Assembly (NCBI GenBank): GCA_921293015.1
Contig: OV121090.1
Span: forward strand, 36,367,082-36,431,081
Reading direction: 5' to 3'
DNA: 64,000 nucleotides
DNA from: Phorcus lineatus
Lineage: Eukaryota; Mollusca; Gastropoda; Trochida; Trochidae
Part shown: in pieces, positions 52,740 to 62,999 of the stretch
How positions within the stretch are numbered: position 1 is the first letter of the stretch
Layout of the letters: every line of letters starts with the position of its first letter
Notes under the pieces: generated by a model
What the model saw: the letters and a program-made list of their open reading frames with translations, nothing else
Told to the model about the DNA's origin: nothing
Databases searched by the model: none
Position numbers and translations under genes: made by a program

Positions 52740-53189
52740 GTGGTATCGGGGTGCTTCTCGTTTGGCCGCAAACTTGGCCGTGTGACCATACGAGGTAACT
52801 TGACAGGAGATCACTACATCCGAGAAGTCCTTGAACCTGTTGTCGTGCCCCATTTCGGCAAACATGCACTTGCAACAAGACCTGTATTGGACGATAATGC
52901 TAGAGGGCATCGATCACGAATTTTGTGACACGTAATCCGTAACAATGCCCTGAAAGACTGCCCATGGCCTGCAATGAGTCCGAATCATAAACCACTTGAA
53001 CATGTTTGAGTCATTTCGGGCCGACTGGTACAACGCAGGGAACCTCCTCAGAACTTGCATGTAATCAAAGCGGCATTACACGAGGAGTGGCAGCGATTGC
53101 CACAAGAGCGACTTCGACGTCTGATGAGGGGTATGAGGCGAAGACTTCAAGCTGTCATTGAAGCGCATGGTGGAAGTTCGCAATACTGA
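52740..53189 (+). pseudogene. Tc1-like transposase, C-terminal part, inactivated
   Basis: One continuous frame of 150 codons, interrupted by only two TGA stops, encodes the C-terminal half of a Tc1/mariner superfamily DDE transposase. In order it shows the VVSGCFSF strand, EGNL-like IRGNLTGDHYIREVL, PVVVPHFGKH, the second catalytic Asp in LDDNARGHRSR, then (after the first stop) WPAMSPNHKPLEHV with the third catalytic acidic residue. The second stop takes the place of the Trp usually following EHV. The end, LRRLMRGMRRRLQAVIEAHGG, is typical of the family. The N-terminal DNA-binding domain, the first catalytic Asp and the terminal inverted repeats were not found, so this is a dead, 5'-truncated copy. 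Its GC content is higher than its surroundings, consistent with an inserted element. Confidence 0.9.
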
Positions 53190-54600
53190 CTGTTTTTGTC
53201 CCTGAATGATCCTTTAAACCAATCCCAGTTATTGTTTCGTAATTCAAATTTGATTTATGATCATAATTAAATTGTTGTATTTTTGCACCAATTTGAACCC
53301 CACAATTGAGAGCAAAATGTTGATATACCATGAGTTGCCATTTACAGTTTCTTAATTCTCTTTTTGACTATTTACAGAATAAGTACAAATCGTATTTGAC
53401 ATTATATGACACCTCCATTAACTTAATGCATTACATTCTCTCATGAATTCCTGACAGGACAAATTCAACCGTCATGTCTCTGTTGATGCACCTGTGTTGA
53501 CTTTGCTATCGGTCGAAGCTAATAGGATTTTGTCATTAATCTCTTAAAACAACCTTTTCAAAACCTTGTTTCATGTGAGGTATAGGAGAGTATAATTGAT
53601 TGAATGGAAGAATGAGGATATAGTAATCGTTTGTCTTAGGACAAAAGTTCTTTCGGAAAATATTCCAAATCAACGAGTTCATAACGATGCATGTGCGTTT
53701 CTTTTCGTCAAGGGACTGATGCATACTGAGTTACTTATTATTTGCATTTCAAGAGATGCCACGTCCCCATCATCAGATCACTATTTTTAAAAACGCTTAT
53801 ACTGGGACTAATGAAGCTTTCAGACATTTTCTGCTTCAAGTCAAAAACATTTGGACTTTTCCGCTGATTTCCCTCTGCACAGAGACTATCTTACACCGCA
53901 TATGCATGGCGCTTGGGGCAGTTCTAACTTGGATTCTCTGTTTATGTTGTCCAAATCCGTTCGAGACGAATCGATGTAGCTAATGACAAACAAACCATTT
54001 ATACATGACAGGGTTTCACTTATTACAAGGAATGATTTTCTATGCTTCATAAGCCACCAAATGCCAGGGGCGAAAACGAGTAGAAAGAGTTAAATGAAGC
54101 ATTTGTCTTCATAAAACTTTGTTGACCTTGGTACAGTGGTATGTGTTTGGGAGGAGGAAATAATACCAGGTTGCTAAACCATGTAGAACAAGTCAAATGA
54201 CTATCTTTATCAGAACAAGTCATTAATGTCTTTGTAAAAGCCGGTAAGGTATGATCAATGGGTGGATTAAATCGACACCACATCGGACACCACAAAACAA
54301 ATCGTTCATGTTTTTTAAATTATTTAAAGGTTTTGAAATATATCAATCATTGTCAAAAAGAAGTAAATCTTCCCTCGTGTCTTGATAAAAAGTTATTTTA
54401 TCAGTCCCAACCAAGATCAAATACTTGAAATGGAATATAGAGTAACATTTTCAGTAACCGTTAATATAAGTTTATAGATTTAAAGATATAATTCATGTTG
54501 TTAATCGATGAACTGAAGTCGGGAAATCACAGAAAATACTAAAAATCAACATCTAACTATTGTTACGCCGTATTTGGAAAGCAACGTAATATGCAAACTG

Positions 54601-54633
54601 TGACGTCAAAGCATTGTTATTGACGTGACGTCA
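54601..54633. promoter_or_regulatory. Pair of CRE palindromes
   Basis: TGACGTCA occurs at 54601-54608 and again at 54626-54633, within TGACGTGACGTCAC. A TATAAAAG sequence follows at about 54636. No ORF or exon is recognised on either side. Confidence 0.35.
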
Positions 54634-54930
54634 CTATAAAAGTGATGATTTGTCCCTTATGAAAAATATGAAACCCGATATGATTGCCCTTGAAAGAAAC
54701 ACAAATATTTGACAATTGCACCTAACCGTTGGCACAGGATCTGATTCTTTTACATTCGATAGCCCACTTAACGTTATTGTTTATTAGGTTTGGAAACGAA
54801 ATGTCATGCAGTGTAAACTAAAACATTTCAGGACAAATATCAATGAAAGTCTATGTTTCTACTACATCTCTATGAAAAAGAGCAAATATTCTGATAAATT
54901 GACATTAATGTTGCAACTTCAACATGACCT

Positions 54931-54994
54931 ACGCCGCTAATGGCTGAAATATTGCCCAAGCGGCGTTAAACAATAACTCACTCACTCACTCACT
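54931..54994 (+). mobile_element. Very short 5'-truncated SINE with target-site duplication
   Basis: Only the 3' end of the SINE is present (ACGCCGCT to AAGCGGCGTTAAA plus a (CTCA)n tail). It is flanked by CAACATGACCT at 54920-54930 and 54995-55005, a perfect 11-bp target-site duplication. This marks a genuine retroposition event rather than a chance match. Confidence 0.85.
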
Positions 54995-56030
54995 CAACAT
55001 GACCTTTATTTTGAATCATAAAACCATTCCTCCAAAAAAATTAATTCGGATAGAGGGACACTTGAATGAATTATATATAAAAATATTTGGTAATACTATC
55101 ATAGCGTCATACTTTTACTGATTTTCATAAATAGTGTTGCCTTGTGACAAATTACTATCAATAATAATGGATGATATTCTCACAAATAAGCTTATTAAGC
55201 ACAAAACAAACATAATCAATCTGGGAGATGGATGTGGCGCGGGATCCATTATTTTTCACTATAGATGGCACATCATTGGATCTGTCATACGAACCCTATA
55301 ACATTGATCCAACCAGGGGTAATAGATCATATATTTGAATTATTCTTCATTGACGTAGTCTTCATGTTCCTGATGTTGCTCATTTCCTAGATGAATTACT
55401 TGAAGAATCGAATGATTACTGAACGCAAACTTGCCACTTAAGAGGATCCATGTTTATGATTCTCGAGTCCGAATATCTTTTTAAATTGCAAGGTTTTCTG
55501 GACGTACAAAGTACTTACCAGCATAGCGATTTCTTTAATGCTCATAAATATATGTACGGTATGAGTTATCCAGTTATCTAATCAATTCAATTGTATGCTA
55601 TTAGATGTATTCTAAATGTTTATGGTTTATACAAAATGTAACGCCAAGTTTTGAAGGGTTCAACGTCGTACATATATTTTTCAAGAGAAATTAGTTATGT
55701 GTGCAGTATATGTACTTGAACATTATAGAAATGAGTTGTTCTACGATTTTAACTATATCCTCGTCTAGTTCGTTCACTGAAAAAGCTTCAAGCGAAAAAC
55801 ATACAGCTACACTGCTCGAAAGCGCTCGTATCTCATTTAAAATATCAACATCAATTCCCCACGGATTATACAATTGTTGAAACCACTGAGTTCATTAACC
55901 ACACTCAACCGAACGGATACGTATGAACTGTGAACAGGGTGAACTAGAACGCATTTTAATGGAATCATACATATGATTTAAGAATTTTACTTCACGACAA
56001 TATTGTAAATATGAGAAATAAGGGGATATA

Positions 56031-56047
56031 CCCCCCCCCCCCCCCCC
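56031..56047. repeat. Poly-C run of about 17 bases
   Basis: A homopolymer tract, ATATA followed by 17 C. The exact length is the kind of feature that sequencing may misread. Confidence 0.8.
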
Positions 56048-57765
56048 ACTTACTTATGCAAACGTGTATTTCATATTCTCAATGAATATAGGTTGATATC
56101 TAGCTGATATATCTCGATGGAGAACGTTCTGAGTCATGTTTTTTTACCATGGCTTGCTAGTGGAACAACCACATACATGTATGACGTATATGTTCATTTA
56201 CACGAAGATGAATTTCTAAAAAAAGTAATTCTTTAAAAAAAAAGGTATATCTTCACACTGACTGTCTGGTCCTGTTTAAATCCAAATAGAGCGCGTTCAA
56301 ATGAAAACTCAATCAATTTTCAATTTCTGCATTTTTACATCGATTGCTCCTTGTGTTCTGCTGTTATTCTCATGACAATATAAATTTAGAAACGACCCGG
56401 TTAAAATATACACCCAAAGAATTGCCACATTCGTATATATATTGAAATAAGACAGTCTCATACACTTAAGTAACAACATAGACGTACTTGATTAAGAATA
56501 GAAAAATGACAAAACATAAAGGAATATTGTACATGTATGTCATTTAGAACTTTTCGAAAATAGCTCTTACATGAGATATATAAAACTCGATTATAAAAAG
56601 CTAATTATATAAAAAGATCGGTTCATCACGACATTTTGAAATAAACATACATATCTTGTTTGCAGATTATGTTGTAAACTGAAATTCTAAATAGAAAACA
56701 TTGGGATTATCAATTATAATGCCATGTAGGATAAAATATGTTCAGTTGTGTTTAGCTTGAAATAATTGGTATTGATTCAGGCATTCAATCATTTATAGTG
56801 TTCTTATTGAAAATTTATTTGCGTTAACTGTTGTTCAACATGCCATGCAAAACTTTGAAAAGATCTAAAAGTGATGTACATGAGAAAACAGATTTTACAT
56901 GGAGAATAACAAAATTGTGATATTTCATACATTCCCAAAATTGCGACATGATGAAGATGTATGCATATACTCCAAAAGATCTTGAATTTCGTAATAATGA
57001 CGTTGTCATTCAGAAAATCATTTTATGCCATGTAAACTGAATAAGTCTGTTGGGTGATTCGAACACATAAGGTCACATTAAGGCGACAACAACCGTACTG
57101 ACCGTAACAAGAGTTTATCGTCCAGGGGGCAACATACTTTACCAATGGTTTAAACAGGAAGAATAACGCTACGTCAACACCTTTTGAATACATCAATGAT
57201 AACATACCAAATCCAATCTTCGAAGCTAAATTGTCCATGGCAAATCCTTTTTTAAACAGACATTGTTCGTTGTTGATGCCGAAACTGCTCTCATTCAAAT
57301 ACATTACCTCTTAACTAACTGTTGGGAAATGGGTCAGAAATATTGAAAATAGAAAACTGTGAATCTTTCCATGAATGGTTTCCATAGCAACAACAGTATT
57401 ATAGCAATTCTAAGACAATATTAATTATTAATTGATGCGTTCATTGCCCTATGTACATTCACTTCTGTTAATGTTTTTCAATGGAAATAACATCAAACGT
57501 ATAGTACATACAATCTAATGCGTCAAGCAGAGAATTGTTTGTGCATTTGATATCTACTTGTATTACCGTTTATGATAATTGTGTTTGTGGCGTAAATGAG
57601 CTTGCATCTTCCGTTATTAGCAGGACAAGCAATTAGCTAAGCATTACATTACACAATTCAGACATGCCAACACGCCATATTAAGGACCACCGATATATAT
57701 ATGCAGTTTCACCTCTCAAGTCTTATATAGAAAAAAACATTTCTTGAAGAAAACCAAGATCATTT

Positions 57766-57806
57766 ATTCACAAGTACTTTCGAACATAAGGTCTCATCAG
57801 GTGAAT
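57766..57806 (-). ncRNA. Hammerhead ribozyme-like motif with minimal stem III
   Basis: On the minus strand the order is stem I ATTCAC, core CTGATGA (57800-57794), stem II GACC-TTAT-GTTC (one C-U mismatch), GAA core (57781-57779), stem III AGT/ACT with no loop, U at the cleavage position (57772), then GTGAAT, which pairs perfectly with ATTCAC to close stem I. All conserved core residues are canonical. Loopless stem III is characteristic of the small retroelement hammerheads described in Penelope-like elements and retrozymes, which are thought to act as dimers. No Penelope-like coding sequence was recognised beside it. Confidence 0.7.
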
Positions 57807-57823
57807 GTCTCTTTCACCTGATG
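57795..57823. repeat. 11-bp inverted repeat overlapping the hammerhead start
   Basis: CATCAGGTGAA and TTCACCTGATG flank a 7-base spacer. The right arm repeats the 5' end of the hammerhead (TTCACCTGATG) in the opposite orientation and breaks off inside the core, like the partial inverted terminal copies known at Penelope-like insertions. Confidence 0.8.
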
Positions 57824-57832
57824 TTATTAAGA

Positions 57833-58459
57833 TTAATATGTGTATAGTTCTCCTATTAGTTTAACACTTTTTCGTTCAGAAATATCAATTTGTCTATGAG
57901 CCCGAGGTACTCTGAACTTAATAAAGACTCTCATATTACCTAAAGAAAAGGAAAATCGATCTCGAATTCTAGAACACTTAACTTTGGGCAATGGTAATTG
58001 ACAGCCCAATGCCTTCACACCTTTGGGGTTATATTGATAGAATATTGCTTTCTCCGGCCATAGCATCCAATATGAGACAGTGTGTGTATTCAGTAATTTA
58101 AGAAAAGGGTCTAATACAAAAAGATTCATCGATTCCGTATGGAATTATCGGAAATCAATCACCATAGAAGCTATATAGGAAAGAGCGCGATACGAAATGT
58201 CAGGTCCCTCATTATCGTAATTATCAAGAGAAAGCTTGTCTGACAAATACCGCAGCCATATTCGAGAGATAAAAACACTTATCCATTGCAATGCATACGT
58301 TGTATACACGCACACGTAAATAATATGATAGAATCTAGGAATATGATATAAGTTAAGAGGTTGACAGTTAGCTTCCGTTTCCTGGATCTTACATAAACTA
58401 ACTTGATTCAATCGACAAATTATATGTCGTTCAGGAAGACCACCTCCACATATCACCAC
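57833..58459 (-). other. 209-codon minus frame with one TAA, upstream of the hammerhead motif
   Basis: Two ORFs (58459-58145 and 58129-57833) share one frame and are separated by a TAA and five codons. The frame ends 27 bases before the hammerhead-like motif on the same strand. The C-terminal part has a basic stretch (KCSRIRDRFSF, RVPRAHRQIDISERKSVKLIGEL) that looks more protein-like than the hydrophobic N-terminal part. No known domain is recognised, and it is not a GIY-YIG or a reverse transcriptase that I can see. It may be a decayed retroelement frame or chance. Confidence 0.3.
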
Positions 58460-58637
58460 ATTTGAGTAAAACTTTGCATATTGAATTTCATACAGTGTTT
58501 CTGTAACGCCTCGTCATTTAGGTAGTAATATCACATTATCAAACGTGATAACGATTATTCTCTGTCAATAGATATTCCTCAACAAAATTTATGTAAATGA
58601 CAATATAGTCGATAAATAAAAATAATATTGAATTTTG

Positions 58638-59084
58638 TGAAATGTTATCAATACCTGCTGAAAGCACTGCCTACATCATTACCCTGAAGGGCTTGCACTT
58701 TTTTATTTAAGAAATAGTAGACGAGTTGGTGTGCATCTATCGTTGAATAAAACATAGCAGGGAGCATAAAACACGAAGGGCGCAGCTGAAATGTTATCAA
58801 TACCTGCTGAAAGCACTGCCTACATCATTACCCTGAAGGGCTTGCACTTTTATATTTAAGAAATAGTAGACGAGTTGGTGTGCATCTATCGTTGAATAAA
58901 ACATAGCAGGGAGCATAAAACACGAAGGGCGCAGCTGAAATGTTATCAATACCTGCTGAAAGCACTGCCTACATCATTACACTGAAGGGCTTGCACTTTT
59001 TTATTTAAGAAATAGTAGACGAGTTGGTGTGCATCTATCGTTGAATAAAACATAGCAGGGAGCATAAAACACGAAGGGCGCAGC
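58638..59084. repeat. Three exact-length tandem copies of a 149-bp unit
   Basis: Units run 58638-58786, 58787-58935 and 58936-59084, each starting TGAAATGTTATCAATACC and ending CGAAGGGCGCAGC. They differ at only a few positions (for example CACTTTTTTATT against CACTTTTATATT, and TTACCCTG against TTACACTG), so the expansion is recent. No ORF runs through it. Confidence 0.97.
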
Positions 59085-59098
59085 CCAGAGTGTAACTG

Positions 59099-59160
59099 TT
59101 TTATGCTCCCTGCTATGATTTATTTAACGATAGATGCACAACAACGAGTTTTCTATTGCT
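59099..59160. repeat. Inverted partial copy of the 149-bp unit
   Basis: TTTTATGCTCCCTGCTATG and the following CGATAGATGCACA are the reverse complement of the unit's CATAGCAGGGAGCATAAAA region, with scattered changes, up to CGAGT. Together with the third unit it can form a long hairpin, suggesting that the original insertion was a palindromic element whose left arm later amplified. Confidence 0.85.
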
Positions 59161-59342
59161 TATATGAGATACCCCTAACAATTACTTACTTTATATATAA
59201 AAAAGTTGAAAAATTATGGTATTTTTAACAGAAACATTTTGAAAACAATGATGCCTCCCGCCGTAGAACATATTCATACGAGTCCATTATCATGTATAGG
59301 GGTGGGCGCTCCATTATAAAAAGAATCAAATTTATTTAACAA

Positions 59343-59462
59343 TTAATATGAATTTGAAAATGTCCCCAGGGGATACATTACGTCTCTAATCCGTGATTTT
59401 CTTTCTCTGTAAACCCACACCTCTCCTTTTGGTTTCGAATCGACAGACGCCAAGTCAGCCAT
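59343..59462 (-). CDS. Candidate 39-codon ORF or first exon, unknown product
   Basis: A minus-strand ATG in good initiation context (CCATCATGGCTGAC) opens MADLASVDSKPKGEVWVYRE, continuing RKSRIRDVMYPLGTFSN and ending at TAA. The hydrophilic, basic composition and higher GC than the surroundings are unlike the chance ORFs in the window. A donor-like GAGAG/GTGTGG lies after codon 14. Upstream on the same strand are an ATTGG (CCAAT) box and two CREs. The RxRxxRDxxxPLxxF-like pattern faintly recalls the N-terminus of HARBI1/Harbinger-type proteins, but I do not assign it. It could be exon 1 of a gene, a domesticated transposon or a transposon remnant. Confidence 0.35.
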   Translation of the reverse strand: MADLASVDSKPKGEVWVYRERKSRIRDVMYPLGTFSNSY

Positions 59463-59494
59463 GATGGACAATAGCCCCCTCAAGTTTGAGCAAT

Positions 59495-59550
59495 GGACTT
59501 GGCCAATATGACGTCATTTGTAACGTTACTTGAAATGACGTCATTAACCT
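59495..59550 (-). promoter_or_regulatory. Promoter-like cluster: CCAAT box and two CREs
   Basis: GGCCAAT lies at 59501-59507 (ATTGGCC on the minus strand), TGACGTCA at 59509-59516 and TGACGTCA at 59536-59543, the two CREs 27 bases apart with AACGTT between them. CCAAT plus paired CREs is a known architecture of CREB/ATF- and NF-Y-controlled animal promoters. It sits 40-90 bases upstream of the ATG at 59462. No TATA box is placed for the minus strand. Confidence 0.5.
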
Positions 59551-60734
59551 CGCGCATGGTTGTATCGTCAAATAAAGCACATCGTCGGTCCCATTGTTCG
59601 CCATTGTTTTAATGCCGTGGGTATCTTATATAACTTGATAGTACCTTCATTCAGTTTAAACGCAAACTATTTACCTACCGTATACGAGCAGTATGTTGTT
59701 TCGACGTAAACATGGTCATAAAATGTTGATATTCACCTTATGACTGTTACTGATATTTACAAAGCTGTCATAAACAACGCCATTTGACAGGTCAAGCGTT
59801 TGGTGAGAATTTGACGAGAGGAGTGACCTGTCAAGTTTGTTATTTCAAGGTACACTAAGACTAAAGGAAATCACAAGAGAATGCTTTCATACCAATCAGC
59901 TATCCGGTAACAACGTTGGTCACGTGTCGTTTTTTTGTGTAAAACAAGCATTTATCAATTATAAACATATAACATGTGATTACACATAATTAGATATTGT
60001 GATCCTTGTATTATTATGTAAAACGAAATGCTTTAAAAGCAAAACAAAATGAAAAACATTACATAAAACCAGTATGACTCATGTTATATTATCAAGGAGC
60101 TGGCTTACTTACAACAGACCCTTTAATGATGAAAATGAGATAGATTAAAAGCTTTGGAAATGAAAATAATTACAAGAATCACTGTATCGCCAAGGGGGAA
60201 ATGTATCAATTATAAACATCTGCTTTGTCCAATGTCCTTTCTGGGATGGCCTTGAGATATTTACCTCATTAAATCTCATTTAATTAAGAATTTTCGTATT
60301 GTTTTTTTGTAACTAGAATAATGTTTGCAGGACTTAATAGAGGCGGTATATGTGTTATCAACAACATTTACGATGCAAACACTTTTCTTGCAAAATGAAT
60401 ATCATTAAAATTTAAGTATGTCTTAATCATTATGATTGTTTATTCATGACATTTAAATTTCAGAAGTGAACGACTTTGTTAAATATTGATTCAAAATGAA
60501 GAGAAAAAAATGAAGTAGCAACGCCTTTATCCTGTCTGCCGTCTTCTGGATTCATGTTTATAATCACGATTCAAATGAATAGAATGCCAAACTTCGTATG
60601 TCAGGACGCCGGTACAGTTTCATAGGAAGAGTAAAATAGATGTTATATTAATGTTTTTGAATTCCGTTTCAATGCAACAGCAATCAAGAAAGGATCGAGA
60701 TGATATGTACAACAGTGAGAGTTAAAATCTATCT

Positions 60735-61060
60735 GGGGGCGGGATAGCGCAGTGGTTAGCGCGTTCGGCTTCGGATCAAGAGATCAGGGGTTCGAATCCT
60801 GCCAGGGGCTCGGCAACTTTGTCTGCAGTAGAGAACTGTTCCATACGAAGTCAAGTTAGGGTGCAATGCTACACTGAGTTTCAGTGCAAACTCAGTGCAG
60901 TTCCACCCATGGTTCGCTAGTTCCAGCCGATGCCCGCAGGTTTCACCGCAATGCATAGCCACAATGGTGTTGCAGGCTTTCTCCCTGCATTAATACTAGC
61001 AGCCGCGATATAAGTGAAATAATCTTGAAAGCGGCGTTAAACCCCAACTCACTCACTCAC
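60735..61060 (+). mobile_element. Full-length tRNA-derived SINE (CTCA-tailed)
   Basis: The head contains a polymerase III A box TAGCGCAGTGG (60745-60755) and B box GGTTCGAATCC (60789-60799) at tRNA-like spacing. A body follows with GGCTTTCTCCCTGCATTAATA, then AAGCGGCGTTAAACCCCAA and a (CTCA)n tail. Perfect 12-bp target-site duplications TAAAATCTATCT lie at 60723-60734 and 61061-61072. It is the master-like copy against which the pieces at 7948 and 54931 were recognised. An intact head, intact tail and perfect duplications imply a young insertion, mobilised by a partner LINE that is not in this window. The short minus ORF inside it is meaningless. Confidence 0.95.
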
Positions 61061-61945
61061 TAAAATCTATCTAATCAATCACATACATTTTCATTACAAC
61101 TCATTTTCCCATAATAAAATGCCTCAAGAAACAATTGTAATACGGACGTTTGTGTCGGTTAAGGAGCAGAGACAGACATTGAATTGAATTGGGATGAACT
61201 TAAATGTTGAATCAAATTGACGATAAAAAAAGAGGAAACGGGTGTCAAACTTGTAAACTATAAAACCTAGTCTTGTTATGTGATGTCAATAAATTACAAA
61301 TAAACATATTAACAGTCTCGATAGCGATATGAATGATCACGAAGCTTGTGAAAAATCGATAATCAAATGTCCTATCAAACAGAAATGGAGACCAGTGTCA
61401 ATATGCTTTTCAGTGTGAGTGTCGCCATGATGACAATCCATCCGATTGCAATCGGAAATTTGATAGAGGAAACGTGATAAGGATGGTTTCCAAGGGAATA
61501 TAATGTTTGATAACTACTTTCAGGTGTAACACAAGTTATGGAATCAAGCGGTTCTGTGATAAATGCAGCAAAAAGGAATTAAAGACCTCTCTCAGTGGTT
61601 GACAACCATAATTGATGACTGCTCTGTTAAGGCCTGTATTGACGTCAACCTGTATTGAAGGTTTATTTGACACTGGTTAAAGTAAAAATATTTTGGCGTG
61701 AAGTTAGACAAAAATGAACTTATTTCGGCAATAAACTTTCTATAGATTGTTATCATTTATTCAAAGCCATCTTTATCATTCCTTAGTAAATCGGTGTTTA
61801 TATAATTGAGAAGATTGCAATCGAAACATAAACTAGCCAATATCCGCAAATGTCAGACAGCTACGCTATGGTCATTTTGCTATCATACGAGGGTGCATCA
61901 ATAAGTTCTTAGAATGTCAAAGACAATTTTAAGCTCAAAGTATTA

Positions 61946-62878
61946 CTATTTTTCAACATAGTCTCCACTGACATCATTACATTTGTACTAGCCATGTTCC
62001 AGCTTCATTATGCCATTCTAATAGGTACATCCGTGGTCTCAAGAAATGTCTCCATGGCAACAATTAGGCTGTTGTTAGCAGCAAAATCACGTCCACGTGA
62101 ATGGTTTTTCACATTGGGGAAGATGATGAAGTCCCATGTTGCCAAATCTGAGGAGTAGGGGGGATGTGGAAGAACATTCGATCACACCAGTGACAGTTAC
62201 ATGTGCTGTGTGGACGGGAGCATTGTCCTGAACGACCAGCATTTTGTGCCTTCTCAAAGTAATCTATCATAATGATTCCCTGGCTATCAAAGAAACCCCG
62301 ATTCAGATGAAATTTTTTTGAACGTTTTTGGAGATGGGGAATTGGCATGCTTTCACTGATTGCTTTGGGTTTTGGTTAAAGTGATCTACCCACGCCTCAT
62401 CCTGGGTCAATAATTGTTTCAGGAAATTATCTCTGTCTGCCCTGAATCTTCCCTTTCATTTCAAAGTTCCTTTGAAATGTCCAAGCGATTCTGTTTTTGT
62501 TCACCAGTTAACATTAATGACATCCATCTTACAGACAACCGCTCATGTCAGTATTGCGTATACCGACCAAAAAGTAATGTCTAGTGTTTCAGCTATGTGT
62601 TGAATGCAAGCACTATGTCTTGAACAGTATATCAACTTCAACATCACTGCTGGAGTTTCTTGGCCGACCAGGCCGGTATAATCTTCAACACTCTGCCGGC
62701 AACGTTTAAATCAGCAACCCACTTGGCAACTGTGAAGAATGCAAGGGAGTATCGACCATGTCTTCGTTGATTTCTTGTGCAGACTTTCATTCCTGAACAA
62801 ATACTAGACGACTGCGCGCTTTTCAAAATCATTCATTTTCCCAGTTTCTTCATCCTCCTGTACTTTGGGATGTGACAT
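61946..62878 (-). pseudogene. Mariner-like transposase, inactivated
   Basis: Minus-strand reading starts at an ATG near 62878 (KMNDFEKRAVV then a stop). It passes through a helix-turn-helix segment FFTVAKWVADLNVAGR, a degraded middle, then DEAWVDHFNQNPKQS, FFDSQGIIMIDYFEK and, after a frameshift, the catalytic-Asp strand LVVQDNAPVHTAH. The C-terminal part is scrambled by stops and ends near GDYVEK. These are hallmark motifs of mariner transposases, which cut and paste DNA through a DDD triad. Several stops and frameshifts make it non-functional. Its length, about 930 bp, is slightly short of a usual mariner frame of about 1.04 kb. The sequence CGAGGGTGCATCAATAAGTT at 61889-61908 may be the terminal inverted repeat at the 3' end; the other end was not found. 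Confidence 0.9.
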
Positions 62879-62999
62879 CTCGAAAACTACTCTACGGATG
62901 GTTTTAATATTTTGTCACTAGCTTCAGAAAAGATTGCTTTCCACGTTTATAGATAACTTGGAAGTAGTGAATTGTTACTTCATGCCTATTCTACGAACA

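Noticed and set aside
57833..58129. Assigning this frame to the Penelope-like reverse transcriptase or endonuclease because of the nearby hammerhead
   Set aside because: No YLDD box or GIY-YIG residues could be found in it.
58640..59084. CRISPR array
   Set aside because: The three units are contiguous 149-bp copies without spacers, in a eukaryotic context.
60735..60812. Functional tRNA gene
   Set aside because: The polymerase III boxes are present, but the sequence continues into the SINE body and tail, and a clear anticodon arm and acceptor pairing could not be drawn.
60756..60962. 68-codon ORF in the SINE
   Set aside because: It is antisense to a tRNA-derived SINE and has no coding meaning.
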